Shown here: positions 48,033 through 58,600 of the stretch, piece after piece
How positions within the stretch are numbered: position 1 is the first letter of the stretch
Layout: the number at the start of each line of letters is the position of its first letter
Virus record (IMG/VR): IMGVR_UViG_3300045044_000056
Span: 1-64,000 of that record
Reading direction: 5' to 3' (one strand)
Source of the DNA: a virus
Length of the DNA stretch: 64,000 nt
Made by a program: the position numbers and the translations under genes
The notes under the pieces: generated by a model
The model's input: the letters and a program-made list of their open reading frames with translations, nothing else
Databases searched by the model: none
What the model was told of the DNA's origin: nothing

Positions 48033-48782
48033 TCAGTCTCCTTCTGCTTCAGATTGATAAAAGGCCACGCGGCCTCTTGCGAACTCAAACGGTTCAGGCT
48101 CACCGATGAGCCGGAACTGTCGTTGTAATTCAGCCCAGACATCTTGATGGTCATCCAACCAATCAAACTGTCGAGCGTACAGCACCGGCACGAAACGACC
48201 TGGATCGTTCACCACCAGCAATAGACCGCCGGGTAACAGATTGCGGTGCAAGAACGCGATGTCCTCAGCCGGCGCCCGACAGTGTTGCAGTGTCCACACC
48301 GTTATCGCCGCATTGAACTCAGGTGCCAGCTCGTCGCACATCTCGGCCGACATCGGAACGAATCGGTTGCTGTTGACATACACCTCGGCCATGCTGCGCA
48401 TAGTTTGAGAGATGTCGATGCCGACCACGCGACAGCCGTAACGTGTGATGGCGACCTTGGCTAATCGACCGATGCCACAGCCGTAATCGAGCAACCAACT
48501 GTCCTTGTTCAGCCCGAGCCGATCAAGGTACGGCAGCATAGCGTTGCTGTCCTGCTCCCAACGATGCTCGGTATCTATATGTCTGTCGGGATATAGAATT
48601 ACCTGTTTAGCCTGCTTGATCGATTGCGCATTGAAGATCAGCGGATTGTAGTCGGCATCGACGACCGGGCCGATGCTGGCGCCAGAACCGTCAACGGCAA
48701 TGGAACGAACGAGCGTGCCGCGCATGTCAGTGCCGCTGTACGATCTTGCCATCCTTATCGACGACATGAACTTTGCTGTCAT
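48033..48782 (-). CDS. Class I SAM-dependent methyltransferase
   Basis: 249 residues (start may be an internal ATG at 48752). LLDYGCGIGRLAKVAITRYG (motif I), VVGIDISQTM (motif II), AAITVWTLQHC (motif IV) and LLPGGLLLVVNDPGRF. Placed among fibre genes with an FkbM/glycosyltransferase fusion, it may modify sugars on the virion or on the host surface. Confidence 0.85.
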   Translation of the reverse strand: MTAKFMSSIRMARSYSGTDMRGTLVRSIAVDGSGASIGPVVDADYNPLIFNAQSIKQAKQVILYPDRHIDTEHRWEQDSNAMLPYLDRLGLNKDSWLLDYGCGIGRLAKVAITRYGCRVVGIDISQTMRSMAEVYVNSNRFVPMSAEMCDELAPEFNAAITVWTLQHCRAPAEDIAFLHRNLLPGGLLLVVNDPGRFVPVLYARQFDWLDDHQDVWAELQRQFRLIGEPEPFEFARGRVAFYQSEAEGD

Positions 48783-48966
48783 CGATACCGAGCTGGCCGA
48801 ACCCTTTGTGCTCCGACAGTGAATTGGCCTGCACCGGGCGGCAGATTTGATAGAGCGCGCGCGGCTGCGTGCCAGGCACCAACATCCAGCCCTCCTTAGT
48901 TTTGGCTTCCAGCGCCTGTTGAATGCTGGGGTCGAGCGGAAGGATCAGAATGTCGAACTCAAGCAT
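48727..48966 (-). CDS. Small hypothetical protein
   Basis: 79 residues (MLEFDILILPLDPSIQQALE..., LYQICRPVQANSLSEHKGFG, VHVVDKDGKIVQRH). Its end overlaps the start of the methyltransferase gene by ~55 bases. No family recognised. Confidence 0.6.
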   Translation of the reverse strand: MLEFDILILPLDPSIQQALEAKTKEGWMLVPGTQPRALYQICRPVQANSLSEHKGFGQLGIDDSKVHVVDKDGKIVQRH

Positions 48967-48984
48967 GTTTCTCCTCCAGACACG

Positions 48985-49006
48985 AAAAGCCCGCCGGAAC
49001 GGCGGG
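48985..49006 (-). terminator. Rho-independent terminator on the minus strand
   Basis: GCCCGCC/GGCGGGC stem with an AA-containing loop, followed on the minus strand by TTTT. It lies 30 bases after the stop of the FkbM-glycosyltransferase gene. Confidence 0.75.
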
Positions 49007-49036
49007 CCATCAGTTCTGTTTGTTCCTTGGTTTTGG

Positions 49037-50878
49037 CTAAGGACTTAATAGTTTCACTGCGGTCTTCAGAACGAGATCTGCGCTGATATCGCTAATACAA
49101 GCCGCGCCGTTGCCCCATTGGTTGACGCGGCAAGTCTCTAGATCGGTATGCAACCGGTGACATGGCCAACATGGAACGCGCTCTGGGTCGGCGTGCAGCG
49201 ACGTGGTGTTGAGCCAATGCTTGGTGATGTTCTCGACCGAGGCATGACTGTGCAGCATGATCTTGGGCATTGGCTCAAATGCGACGCCCCACATCAGCCC
49301 AGTATCGGGGCCGATCATCAGGTCGAGCGACTGCGTGAACGACAACGAGCGCCGCAGCGGCCAGCCCTCGCCGCCAGCGTGGTGCAGGCCGTCGTGGTTG
49401 CCGTTCTGCGCCGTGACCATTTCCAAGCACTGCTTGGCCAGCGGGAAGTCGGCGCGATCACCTTCGCCGCCGCCGATCAATACCACCTGCGCACCGATCT
49501 CTTTGATCAGGCGGCTGATGGTCTGCGGCGTCTGTGGGTAGACCTTGTCAACGCGGGTGCCGTTCAGGCACCAGCCAATGATCGGACCCTTGCCAATTTT
49601 ATCCTTGGTCTGTTGCGCCAGCTCAATTTCCTGGTCGGTCGGCCAGAACAGCTTGTCGAACACATATGGCATGCCGAACAGATCGTGCGTGCTCTCCAAA
49701 TAGCTGCCGCCGAGCAACTTGCGGCGATACTCTTGCGGCCACCAGAATGCGCTCTGGATGGGAAAGGCCGCATGCAACACTTCGACCGAATGCCCGAGAT
49801 TGACGAATTTGGCATATTCCTTACCGCGTAAGACGAACACTTTCTGCCATGCCAATGGGTCCTGCGGCCAGTCTTTATGCTCGTATACGCTGAGCTTGTC
49901 GATGTAGGGGTTGTTCTCGAAGATCACCGAGTTTGGCGTCTGCGTAATCACCTCGACCATGAAGCCGGCATCCTTCAACGGCTTGCATACCGAAGCTGCA
50001 ATCAGATTATCGCCGATGCCGCCGAACCGCACCACGCCAGCCCAGCTCTTAGCACCGACATCACGGCGCGCACGTGGGCGCCCAGGCAAGGCCGGCTGTA
50101 ACGGTGCGATGATCGAAGCGTAGGGGACTACTTGCTCAGTCGGAATTGCTAGAATGTTTAGACTGCGATAGTTGAACTGCGGCAGCAACTCAGCCTTATT
50201 GTAATTGCGCGGATTGAAGATGTGCGGACTGTGCGTGAATACTTTATAGTCGTAGCGCTCAATTAGACCGATCAATTCTGCGCTGCGGTCCACCCGTCCA
50301 GCGTGGTCGTTCTCGACATACAGAATGGGACGGCAGCGCTCGATCAGTTGCTTGGCGCCGCGCAGCACTTCACATTCCATGCCCTCGACATCGACCTTGA
50401 TAAAACTGACTGGACTGTCGAGCATGACGGCGTCCAGCGTATCCATGTCGACCTTGCCGCCGAAATCAATCTGTTTGTTAAGTTCGACGCCGCCGTAATT
50501 CTTGTGCGGCACCGCCGCCAATGGCGGCACAATCATCTCGCCGTAGCGATCGCTGACCACGAGCTGATGCAACTGCACGCGATCAGACAGTTGTTGGGTG
50601 TTACGCTCCAGCAGATTGAAGTTCTCTGGCTGTGGTTCGAACGCGTGCACCTTGCCGTCGCTGCCGACCATATCGGCGAACGGCAAGGTCAGCACCCCAA
50701 TGTTGGCGCCGACATCGAGCACGGTCCAGCCCGGCTTGATGATCTGGCGCAGAAACTCGACCTCTAGTTCGCTGTATTCCCCATAGAGCGCAAGGCTGGC
50801 GCCAATGAACAGGTCATCGGCGTAGTAGCTCATCTCGCCATAGCGCGTGGCAACGGTCTTGATATTGCTCGCCAGCAT
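49037..50878 (-). CDS. FkbM methyltransferase fused to a GT9-like glycosyltransferase
   Basis: 613 residues. Residues ~1-250 form an FkbM domain: KPGWTVLDVGANIGVLTLPF, VSFIKVDVEGMECEVLRGAK. Residues ~280-610 resemble ADP-heptose-type transferases: AGVVRFGGIGDNLIAASVCK, IIGWCLNGTRVDKVYPQTPQ, QVVLIGGGEGDR, LMIGPDTGLMWGVA. The fusion suggests that sugar transfer and methylation act on the same glycan, either on the fibres or on host polysaccharide. A second FkbM gene is at 13167. Confidence 0.85.
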   Translation of the reverse strand: MLASNIKTVATRYGEMSYYADDLFIGASLALYGEYSELEVEFLRQIIKPGWTVLDVGANIGVLTLPFADMVGSDGKVHAFEPQPENFNLLERNTQQLSDRVQLHQLVVSDRYGEMIVPPLAAVPHKNYGGVELNKQIDFGGKVDMDTLDAVMLDSPVSFIKVDVEGMECEVLRGAKQLIERCRPILYVENDHAGRVDRSAELIGLIERYDYKVFTHSPHIFNPRNYNKAELLPQFNYRSLNILAIPTEQVVPYASIIAPLQPALPGRPRARRDVGAKSWAGVVRFGGIGDNLIAASVCKPLKDAGFMVEVITQTPNSVIFENNPYIDKLSVYEHKDWPQDPLAWQKVFVLRGKEYAKFVNLGHSVEVLHAAFPIQSAFWWPQEYRRKLLGGSYLESTHDLFGMPYVFDKLFWPTDQEIELAQQTKDKIGKGPIIGWCLNGTRVDKVYPQTPQTISRLIKEIGAQVVLIGGGEGDRADFPLAKQCLEMVTAQNGNHDGLHHAGGEGWPLRRSLSFTQSLDLMIGPDTGLMWGVAFEPMPKIMLHSHASVENITKHWLNTTSLHADPERVPCWPCHRLHTDLETCRVNQWGNGAACISDISADLVLKTAVKLLSP

Positions 50879-50898
50879 CAGTCCTCCCTCAGCTTTGA

Positions 50899-51348
50899 TT
50901 AGCTGATCGTTGCGATGAAATTGTTGAACGCGGTCTGCAGTCCGGCGGTTTGTGTTGGTGTAAATTGGCGCGATGTCCGGCTACCGTCTGCATTCAATGT
51001 GTTGCCCAGCAGATAGCCGCCGGTGCCGGTCGGGAAATTGGTCACAACCCAGTTGATGCAAGCCTGCGCGGCGTTGGTCGCAGTGGTGCAATCAGCACTC
51101 ATGCTGCCGACGTAGCCTTGTCCGGTCGCGTAACTGTCGAGTCCTGTCGTTGCTTTCCACTGATTGATCTGGGTGATGAAATTGTTGAGGTAATCCAACA
51201 GTCGATACACATAGTTGGTATCGATGTTGTTGGCTTGCATGTTGCTCAGCGCATTCTGCGCTTCCATTTTGAGGCCACCGGCGAGATTGCGGATGTTGTT
51301 GTACGCATCGCTGGGCGACATGGCACCTTGCTGGGTTTGTAACGGCAC
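50899..51348 (-). CDS. Hypothetical virion protein
   Basis: 149 residues. N-terminal helices (SPSDAYNNIRNLAGGLKMEA, NYVYRLLDYLNNFITQINQW) and a Thr/Asn/Gly-rich second half. Between two large structural genes; probably part of the baseplate or fibre. Confidence 0.6.
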   Translation of the reverse strand: MPLQTQQGAMSPSDAYNNIRNLAGGLKMEAQNALSNMQANNIDTNYVYRLLDYLNNFITQINQWKATTGLDSYATGQGYVGSMSADCTTATNAAQACINWVVTNFPTGTGGYLLGNTLNADGSRTSRQFTPTQTAGLQTAFNNFIATIS

Positions 51349-51363
51349 GTGTTCACTCCTTCG

Positions 51364-53385
51364 CTAAGCAAGACCAGGCTGGAAAGAACACCCAGCGGTG
51401 TGAAGAAAACTGCTATAGCCAGTTTGAATATCGTTCCAAGTAGCGGTAAAACTGCCGGACGCCGCCGCTGTTGTTACAGTTGCATGCGCCCAGGATTTTG
51501 ACGCCCAATTCAAATCAACGATGTTTGCATAAGCATATTCCTGGTCTTTGGTAGGCGTTGGAGCGCCGCCAGAGCCAGACCAAGTGCAGTGCGTGCTACC
51601 GCTTAGTGTTGTATAGGGGACGCCAGACACCATGACGGCGCCGCCTTTAGCCGCCAAATCCAAAGAGCCGGTGCTCGTCGTGCTGCCACTAGGAGCGCTG
51701 CCACGGATCGGATTACCAGCATAATCGGTGCCAAAAACCGACCACAAATAAGCATCAATCTCTAGATCGACGCCGCCGCTATCGATTGACAGAGTAAGAG
51801 TGGCGCTGCTGCCCGTTGGATAAGAAACCCAGAAAAGAATGTGACCCTCATAGGAACCTGAACTGCTCATAATCTGCGTGCACGAAGTGCCGCCAAATGT
51901 GCAAGTTGCACCAAACAGATTTGCGGAACTAAGATTATTGTTTGCTGTTATTGAAAATGCGAAGACCACAATGCGATCAGCCGAAGCAGCAGCGCTTACT
52001 GCTGTGTTGTTGCTTGGCGTGTACGTGCCGCCGCCCGTAAACTTGCCGAAGTTTACAAGGTTTTCTGGCGTGATAGTGACGGTCTGCGGCTTCTTCAAAA
52101 CCCCCGTAAGCGAACCAGCGCCAGCGAACGATGACGAAGCGGCCCAAGCGGTCACCGCCTTGACGATGTCCGCCGTCAATGCGCCGACGCCAGCGAGCGT
52201 CGGCCCCGGTAATGCTTTCTGCAGCGTCGCAATCGTCAGTGCGCCAGCGCCCGCATAGGTGCGCGTATTGAACAGCATTTTCTGCAAGTCGGGTGATGCC
52301 AGGCTGCCAGCACCGGGAAGCGTAGCCTGCCCGCGCATCAACTGGTCGATCGGGTCGGTGGTCGGCCAGCTGGCCAAGCCGCCGCCCGCGAAGGCAGTCA
52401 CCGTCGCCGCCATCAGATCGCGCAGGTTTGCAACTGCCATATTGCCCACACCGTTGAAGAACACGAAGAAAGCTGCAGCCAGCACATTGGCAGTAAGCGA
52501 GCCAGCACCGGTCATCGTCGTGCCGCGTATTGCCAACAGATTGATGGTGTCAGCAGTCAGCGAACCGACGCCGGTGTACACCGGGAACGTCGGCACCAGC
52601 CGCATGCGCGGGTTGACCGTCAGCGTCGTAGCGCCCTGCAGTGCGGCCGGATAGAAGAACTTGGTCACCACCGGATTGGTGTACAGCGTGCCGACGCCAT
52701 TGAATGGCAGCGGGATGCCAGGCTGCGGGCCCGACATGTTGGCGCGCATCTGACCGAAGCCGTCCCACTCGATCGGATCGATGGGATACGGGATGCCCAG
52801 GAACGGCGGGATCAGACCGCCGACCGCCGACCATGGCGCGGTCTCAAACAGCCAGTTGATGACCACCGTCCCGGTCAGGCTGCCTGCACCCAGTAACTGC
52901 GCCTCGCCGTACGGCTGCAGCTTGGCGATGTCCATCACCTGCTGGAACTTGTGCACGACGTCGGTCAAGCGCGCGTCGAGCGCTGCGAGGGCGGCCTCGT
53001 CGGCCGTCACCCGCGCGGTCAACGCCGCAATCGTCGCTTCGTCGGCGAGCTGCTGCGCCTGTAGCGCCGCCAGCTGGCCTTCCAGACTTGATGGGTCGAA
53101 GGTAAGATTGCCGTTGGCGTCGAAGTAGAGTGCGCCGCCTATTCCTATCCGCTGCGCCGGGCCGATGTCGTTCCGGTAGCGTCCGACGAGCGACGGTCCA
53201 TTGACGTCGATCTGGATGCCGTCGTTGCCCCAGTTGGTGACGATGGTTTCCATGATGCCATCGTCAAGGTGGGCTGTATGGTAGGCGCGGGGATAGAATT
53301 GTTGGAGGTTGCAATAGAAGCCGCTGTCGCCCGCGAACTCTGCCTTGAGGTAATGAACCTGAGGCCGAAGACGACGGTTGGACAC
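51364..53385 (-). CDS. Second repeat fibre protein
   Basis: 673 residues. The N-terminal ~150 residues attach to the baseplate (SNRRLRPQVHYLKAEFAGDS, and an Ala-rich coiled coil AALQAQQLADEATIAALTAR). The centre has nine or so GAGSLT/GVGALT repeats like those of 43586-47329. The C-terminal ~220 residues form a separate Ser/Thr/Gly-rich domain (NNNLSSANLFGATCTFGGTS) that could be the receptor-binding tip. Confidence 0.8.
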   Translation of the reverse strand: MSNRRLRPQVHYLKAEFAGDSGFYCNLQQFYPRAYHTAHLDDGIMETIVTNWGNDGIQIDVNGPSLVGRYRNDIGPAQRIGIGGALYFDANGNLTFDPSSLEGQLAALQAQQLADEATIAALTARVTADEAALAALDARLTDVVHKFQQVMDIAKLQPYGEAQLLGAGSLTGTVVINWLFETAPWSAVGGLIPPFLGIPYPIDPIEWDGFGQMRANMSGPQPGIPLPFNGVGTLYTNPVVTKFFYPAALQGATTLTVNPRMRLVPTFPVYTGVGSLTADTINLLAIRGTTMTGAGSLTANVLAAAFFVFFNGVGNMAVANLRDLMAATVTAFAGGGLASWPTTDPIDQLMRGQATLPGAGSLASPDLQKMLFNTRTYAGAGALTIATLQKALPGPTLAGVGALTADIVKAVTAWAASSSFAGAGSLTGVLKKPQTVTITPENLVNFGKFTGGGTYTPSNNTAVSAAASADRIVVFAFSITANNNLSSANLFGATCTFGGTSCTQIMSSSGSYEGHILFWVSYPTGSSATLTLSIDSGGVDLEIDAYLWSVFGTDYAGNPIRGSAPSGSTTSTGSLDLAAKGGAVMVSGVPYTTLSGSTHCTWSGSGGAPTPTKDQEYAYANIVDLNWASKSWAHATVTTAAASGSFTATWNDIQTGYSSFLHTAGCSFQPGLA

Positions 53386-53394
53386 ATCATTGCT

Positions 53395-54804
53395 CTACTG
53401 GAAGAAGACCCCGCCTTCCGGCATCGACGGCAGCGGGATCGGCGCCTCCGGCGGCGGCGGTTCCGAGAACTGCGGCAACATCGTAGCCGCTACTCCCGAG
53501 TCAATCGGTTCGCCAAGCGTCGCGGCCTGCTCTGCGAGTGACGCCGCTATCGCCCCTACATTAAGCCCCGCAGCTGCTTCGGCCATCGCCTTACCGGCCG
53601 CTACCGAGTCCTGATAAGCGGTGCCGACATTCTTGCTGGCCGCGGCAGTGACCTTAACGACGACGTCAAGGTTGGTGATGTAGCCGGCGCGCGAATAGAC
53701 GTGCTCGACCGCGTCCCACATGATGTAGGTGCCATCGACGCCTGGCCGTACCCCGATGAGCTGGCACAGGCTGCCGTACTTGGCCTTGGGCTCGCCGTTG
53801 ATGACGATGCGACCGTGGCCCATCGCCGAGTTGGAGGTGCGCTCGCCGGTGCCTTCATTGTCGGCGCCGGCCTGCGCGGCATTGGGTGCGGTGGCTGGCA
53901 GGATGTAGTTGGCTAACGTCTGCGACCACGGGTCCTGGAAGTTGAACATCTTGCCGATGCGTTTCCAGTTGGCCGAGAGCATCGAGTAATGGCGCTGCTG
54001 CGAACCGGTCCAGCTGCCGCGGGCGGCTAGCGGCCGCACCCGTAGGCTGATGAGGTTGTGGCCCCATTCGGCGACCACATCGCCGCCGCCTTCGCCCGGC
54101 ATGAAGATGTCGACCTGATTGCCGTCGTGCCAGCGGTGCAGCGCGCCGTACTTCTCCATCAGCGTCGACACCAAGTGCATCGGGCTTTCGTTATTCTGCT
54201 CCCAGAAGTCGTGCATGATGCTGCCGAAGAGGCCGGACGCCCCACCCGACAAGTTGGCCTGTGCGCCACCCTTGCTGGTGAAGTGCTGTATCCAGTCCGA
54301 CGCCGATTTGGTCTCGCCCTGGTCCTGGCCGTCGGGCGCGCCCTCGCCCATGTTGTCCGAGTCCGGTTCCTTGATCTTGCTATACATGTCGGCGCCGTAG
54401 GCGTGCACCCACATGCGGCGACCGCCGCCCTGGCGCGCAAATCCGTACTCCAGATCCTGCTGGCGACCGCGGAACACGGTGGCGCCGCCTTCATTCTCCC
54501 ATCCCAACTGCACCACCACCGGCGCATTGAACGGCGGGATCGGCAGGCGGCCATCGCGGTCGTCTACTTCGATTTCGCAAGTCGGAAGGGAACGATCAAC
54601 GATGCGCACCGCGATCAGGTGCGGGTCGAGCCGATGCGTGATGTCGACGCCGCCGAACTCGACCTTGCACCAGGCTTTCAGCCGATTGGTCTGGATCGGG
54701 TCGCCCAGGAACGGGTCGAACCCATCGCCGGGATCGACATACATGCCGCCCGCGGCGTTGACTAACTTCGCTTTCAGCGGCAGCAGATCGAGCTTGTTCA
54801 TCAT
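53395..54804 (-). CDS. Baseplate hub protein, gpD-like (late control D family)
   Basis: 469 residues. KAWCKVEFGGVDITHRLDPH, VDDRDGRLPIPPFNAPVVVQ, VFRGRQQDLEYGFARQGGGR and SDWIQHFTSKGG fit the Phage_GPD hub family (T4 gp27-like fold), which forms the tail-tube tip. The C-terminal ~80 residues are Pro/Ala-rich. Gene order sheath-tube-tape-gpU-gpX-gpD is that of P2-like tails. Confidence 0.85.
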   Translation of the reverse strand: MMNKLDLLPLKAKLVNAAGGMYVDPGDGFDPFLGDPIQTNRLKAWCKVEFGGVDITHRLDPHLIAVRIVDRSLPTCEIEVDDRDGRLPIPPFNAPVVVQLGWENEGGATVFRGRQQDLEYGFARQGGGRRMWVHAYGADMYSKIKEPDSDNMGEGAPDGQDQGETKSASDWIQHFTSKGGAQANLSGGASGLFGSIMHDFWEQNNESPMHLVSTLMEKYGALHRWHDGNQVDIFMPGEGGGDVVAEWGHNLISLRVRPLAARGSWTGSQQRHYSMLSANWKRIGKMFNFQDPWSQTLANYILPATAPNAAQAGADNEGTGERTSNSAMGHGRIVINGEPKAKYGSLCQLIGVRPGVDGTYIMWDAVEHVYSRAGYITNLDVVVKVTAAASKNVGTAYQDSVAAGKAMAEAAAGLNVGAIAASLAEQAATLGEPIDSGVAATMLPQFSEPPPPEAPIPLPSMPEGGVFFQ

Positions 54805-55070
54805 AATGTGTAAGCCCTATCGGTCCACAGAGTGTCAGTCGGCAGCAGTTCGATCTTGCCCAGGATGAGGGTGGGATCGATCGGCACACGCAGGAAAGTG
54901 CCGACCGGAATGAACGGGGTAGTGCGATGCGCAAACGCCAGCTGCGGGTTGGCGTCGAGCATGATCTCGACCATGCCCGGCGCCTTTCGGCGATAGCGTT
55001 TCCAGATGATCAGGTCTGCGGTCACGTAGTCGGTCGTGACTTGCCAGAGCTCAAACCCGGTGATGGCCAT
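54801..55070 (-). CDS. Tail protein X-like (LysM-like)
   Basis: 89 residues from ATG 55070. DYVTADLIIWKRYRRKAPGM, VEIMLDANPQLAFAHRTTPF and VGTFLRVPID follow P2 gpX, a LysM-like tail protein that links tube and hub. ATGA coupling on both sides. Confidence 0.85.
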   Translation of the reverse strand: MAITGFELWQVTTDYVTADLIIWKRYRRKAPGMVEIMLDANPQLAFAHRTTPFIPVGTFLRVPIDPTLILGKIELLPTDTLWTDRAYTL

Positions 55071-55651
55071 CAGCCAAGACCTTGGGGGTTTACAACTGTT
55101 CCCCACAGGCTCGATATGCGCTGGTCGTTGGCCGGCACCGGAACGCGCACCATCACGCACTCGAATGCGACCTGCTGGCCCATGCCTTCGGCCGACAGAT
55201 GAGTATGCGCGCGCACCAGCTTGTGCAGCGCGAACCAGCCCATCACCTTGCCATCGCCGCGGATCAGGATGTTGACGATGCCGTCGCGCCGCTGCAGTTC
55301 CATCGCCTCTAGCTGGAACATGCCCTGGATGCGATACGGAAACACCCGGCCGCGGAAGAAGACCTGCTCGTCATTCTCACCCACCCACTCGCGATAGATC
55401 GCAGCGCCGGCAATCTCCTTGATGGCCCAGTCCGTCTCTGTGTCGTGATCCAGCTCGTGCGTATTGAGCCCGACCACCACGAATTGGATCGGTCCCCATT
55501 GATACAGGATATTGTTGACGCCGCTGTTATAGACCGGCGCATGCAGGGCAGGTGGGTTCTTCTGCCATGACGCGATCGGCAGCGGGCTGACTTCGCCCGC
55601 TGTCTGCAGCGACAGATAGTCGTCGAGCGTATAGGCTGAAACGTCGGGCAT
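55070..55651 (-). CDS. Tail protein U-like
   Basis: 193 residues. YQWGPIQFVVVGLNTHELDH, AGAAIYREWVGENDEQVFFR, GRVFPYRIQGMFQLEAMELQ and GKVMGWFALHKLVRAHTHLS match P2 gpU, which caps or completes the tail. About 40 residues longer than P2 gpU at the N-terminus. Confidence 0.85.
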   Translation of the reverse strand: MPDVSAYTLDDYLSLQTAGEVSPLPIASWQKNPPALHAPVYNSGVNNILYQWGPIQFVVVGLNTHELDHDTETDWAIKEIAGAAIYREWVGENDEQVFFRGRVFPYRIQGMFQLEAMELQRRDGIVNILIRGDGKVMGWFALHKLVRAHTHLSAEGMGQQVAFECVMVRVPVPANDQRISSLWGTVVNPQGLG

Positions 55652-55652
55652 T

Positions 55653-58600
55653 TTACATCGGTCCCGTGTCCGCTAGGGTTTCGTGCGCCTCGCGCCGCGA
55701 CGCCTGCTTATGCTGGTTCCACTGGCGGGCGCGCGCGAAGGTGTGGCGCGCGGGCGCCACCTTCGGCATCTCCGCTTCCACGCTCATCTTGACCGGCTTC
55801 TCCAACGCCGAGCGCAGCTGCTGGTGCTGGTCATGAATGTGATCAAAAGTGCCCTCGATGCGCTCCTGCGGCGAACCGGCTGCCGCGCCCGGGAACCGTC
55901 GTCGAACGGCGGCTGCTGGCGTATCGCCTTCGCCACCAACCCGACTGATGCCGCGCGCAGCACCTAATCCTGGTCCAGCAACCCGTCCGCCTTCCGGCCA
56001 AGCCTGGGTCGGAGCGCGCGCGGTTTGTGTCGCGCCGCCACCGCCCCCGCGTTGTTCTTCAACTAATTTAGCCCATTCACCTGATTGCCGCATTTCCCGA
56101 ATGCGGTTAACAACGCGCGATCCTTCGGTTGCTTCCCGATGGCCTGGATTAACTTCGCCGTGACCATAAATTGGGATGTCAGGGTAATTTTTAGCTATGA
56201 ACCTGGCAGCACTATCAACCTGCGCGTCAGTAAGGTCACGATCATCTTTTGCTATGATCTCCATGCCAAGAATGTTTGGATTAGTAATTCCCTGCCGCTG
56301 AAATTCCCGCGGCGTGTGGGCTTGGCTGATATGGCTTGTGCCGCCATAACCAAACTCGCTCCTTACATCGTGGATATTGCCTTCGCGATCCATAATGTAC
56401 TGCGTACCAACGCCAGGACGACTGCGTTGCCAATCAGCCACGACACCACCCGGAGTGCCACGACCGGCGGTATGGTGCATGATGAAAGCCAGCGGATCGC
56501 GACCTGATGGCGCTGACATCGCACCGGGCGACGTTCCGCTGGGCGCACCGGTGACTTGACTCGGCGTGATGCTAGGCGTGAGTGGGCCACCGGCACTTGG
56601 CGGCGCACCTCCTGCGGCGCCGGCTACCCCTCCAGCCCAATCCATCCATTTCGCGATGTCTGGCGCGCGGCCATGCCAACCGGGACCATAGCGCATCGAA
56701 CCGAAATAAGCGCCTGCACCACCCCAACCGCTGTAGGTCCCCGGCCCGCGCCCAGGTTCTGAGATCGCACCGAACTGTGGAATGTACTTGGCCCATTGGT
56801 TATAAGCCGCCTGCATCTGCGCAGCGGGGTCAGTTACTGCACCACGCACACCATAGTTGGCCAAATCGCGTGGCCCCATCTGGAACAGGCCACCACCAGC
56901 AGCACCGGGCTGCAGCGAACTTTCCTGCTGCGCCGTCGCCAGGAACAACCGCGCCCACTCTTCGGGTGCGCCAGTAGTAATGCCCCAACGCGCCGCGTCG
57001 CGCGGGATGAACCCGTGCAGCGGACCACCGCGAAACATCTCGGTGGCACGTTGGAAAAATGCCGTAGGATCGAGCCCACCCCGGCCGCCCTGGCGTTGAG
57101 CAACTCCCGCTCCAACTCGACCGCCAGTCGGGAATGGCCAGGCCGCTCCTGGCGCGCCAGCCTGACTTTCGAGTCCGCCCGCTCTCCAATCTCCAGTCTC
57201 GCCACCGGTCTTGGCCCACGCTGGGGCCATTTCGGGGAACGGCACGGGCGGCGCACCGACGGGACCGCCGCCACCGGTTGTCTGCTGGCCACCAGCGCCG
57301 GTGCCGCGCGGCCCGGCGCGGCCCATACCCGCGGCATAGGCTTGCATGCCGCCGCCCGGGCCGGGTGCGCCGAACGTGCCACGGCCGCCCTGCGCCTCGA
57401 TGTATTTCTGCAGCTCCTCGTCCGACATCTGTCCGAAGTCGGTCGGCATGCGCTTTTGCTCGCCCATAGCCAGCGCGTGGATGCGGGTCCACATCTGCGC
57501 GGCTTCGGTCTCCTGCCGCTCCTGCGCGGTGCGCGCCTTGCCCAGTGGCACGACAGCCTCGGGGCCGCCTTCGCCGACCATTGCCAGTGTCGGCTGATCG
57601 ACGACGCCGCCTTCCTGCATGAACGGGATATTTAAGGGTACGGGCTTGGTGCCTTGCGGCGTTGGCTTCATCGCCTCCCCGATAGCCCTATTTAGCGCAC
57701 CGGCAGCTTGACCCATCAAATCAGGGTGCTCAGGCGTGCCATGTCCGCCGAACAGAAGCTCAGGAAGTTTTGAGTAGTCGGCCTCGGTGATGGCCTTGAT
57801 TGCCTTGGCGATCCGTTCCAGTTCGTTGGCGAGATTGGTCAGCGCTTCGCTGGCTCCCAGCCGTTCCAACAACAGGCCGACGCTGTTCTGCAGGATATCC
57901 CACGCCGCCGACAGTTTGCGCAATGCTCCGCCACCTTCCAGCTCCAATGCCAAATGTCTATCCTTCAAATCGTTGGCGTCATGCACAGCCTGCTGATAGT
58001 ACCTGCGACTCTCTTGGCTGACTTTAGATTGTATATCAACGAACCGGCGCGCCGACTCGCTGGGCAGCATGTCACGCCAAGCCGCTTCGAACCCCACTCG
58101 GTCATTGCCGAACTCGCGCAGCAGGTCTTTGCGCTTGTTATTAAGCGAGTCCATCAAATCGAGGAAATCGCCGTGCCCGGCCCGCATGGCCTCGATGTCG
58201 CCCTGCATCAGGAACCCGATCTTGGACCGCGGGTCGCTGATGTCCCTCAGTATTTCCTGCAGGCCACGCGCCGCCTGCATCGGCGATCCCAACGCGGTTG
58301 CCGTCTCCTTGAACACCGCACTGAGTTGGCCGGCGGCTTCGACGCCGTGCAATCCGATGCGGTCCATATCCGCCATCATGCGCGGCGCCACGGTCGCAAA
58401 CTCGTTGCCGATGCCGTCGAGGGTTGTAGACCATACCCCCATCAATTTCGGTATCTCTTCGAGCTTGACGCCCAGGTCTTTCATCGCTGCGGTAGTTAGA
58501 CGAGTGGCACTGTTGACTGACGTCTCGGTCAGGTCAGCGAACTGCTGCATCGGCTCGAATATCTTGCGCACCTCGTCTGGACTAAGCCCCGAACGGGTCT

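Noticed and set aside
50800-50850. YADD motif as a reverse transcriptase
   Set aside because: It occurs at the N-terminus of an FkbM methyltransferase domain in a normal family context. No other reverse-transcriptase motif is present, and I saw none in the window.
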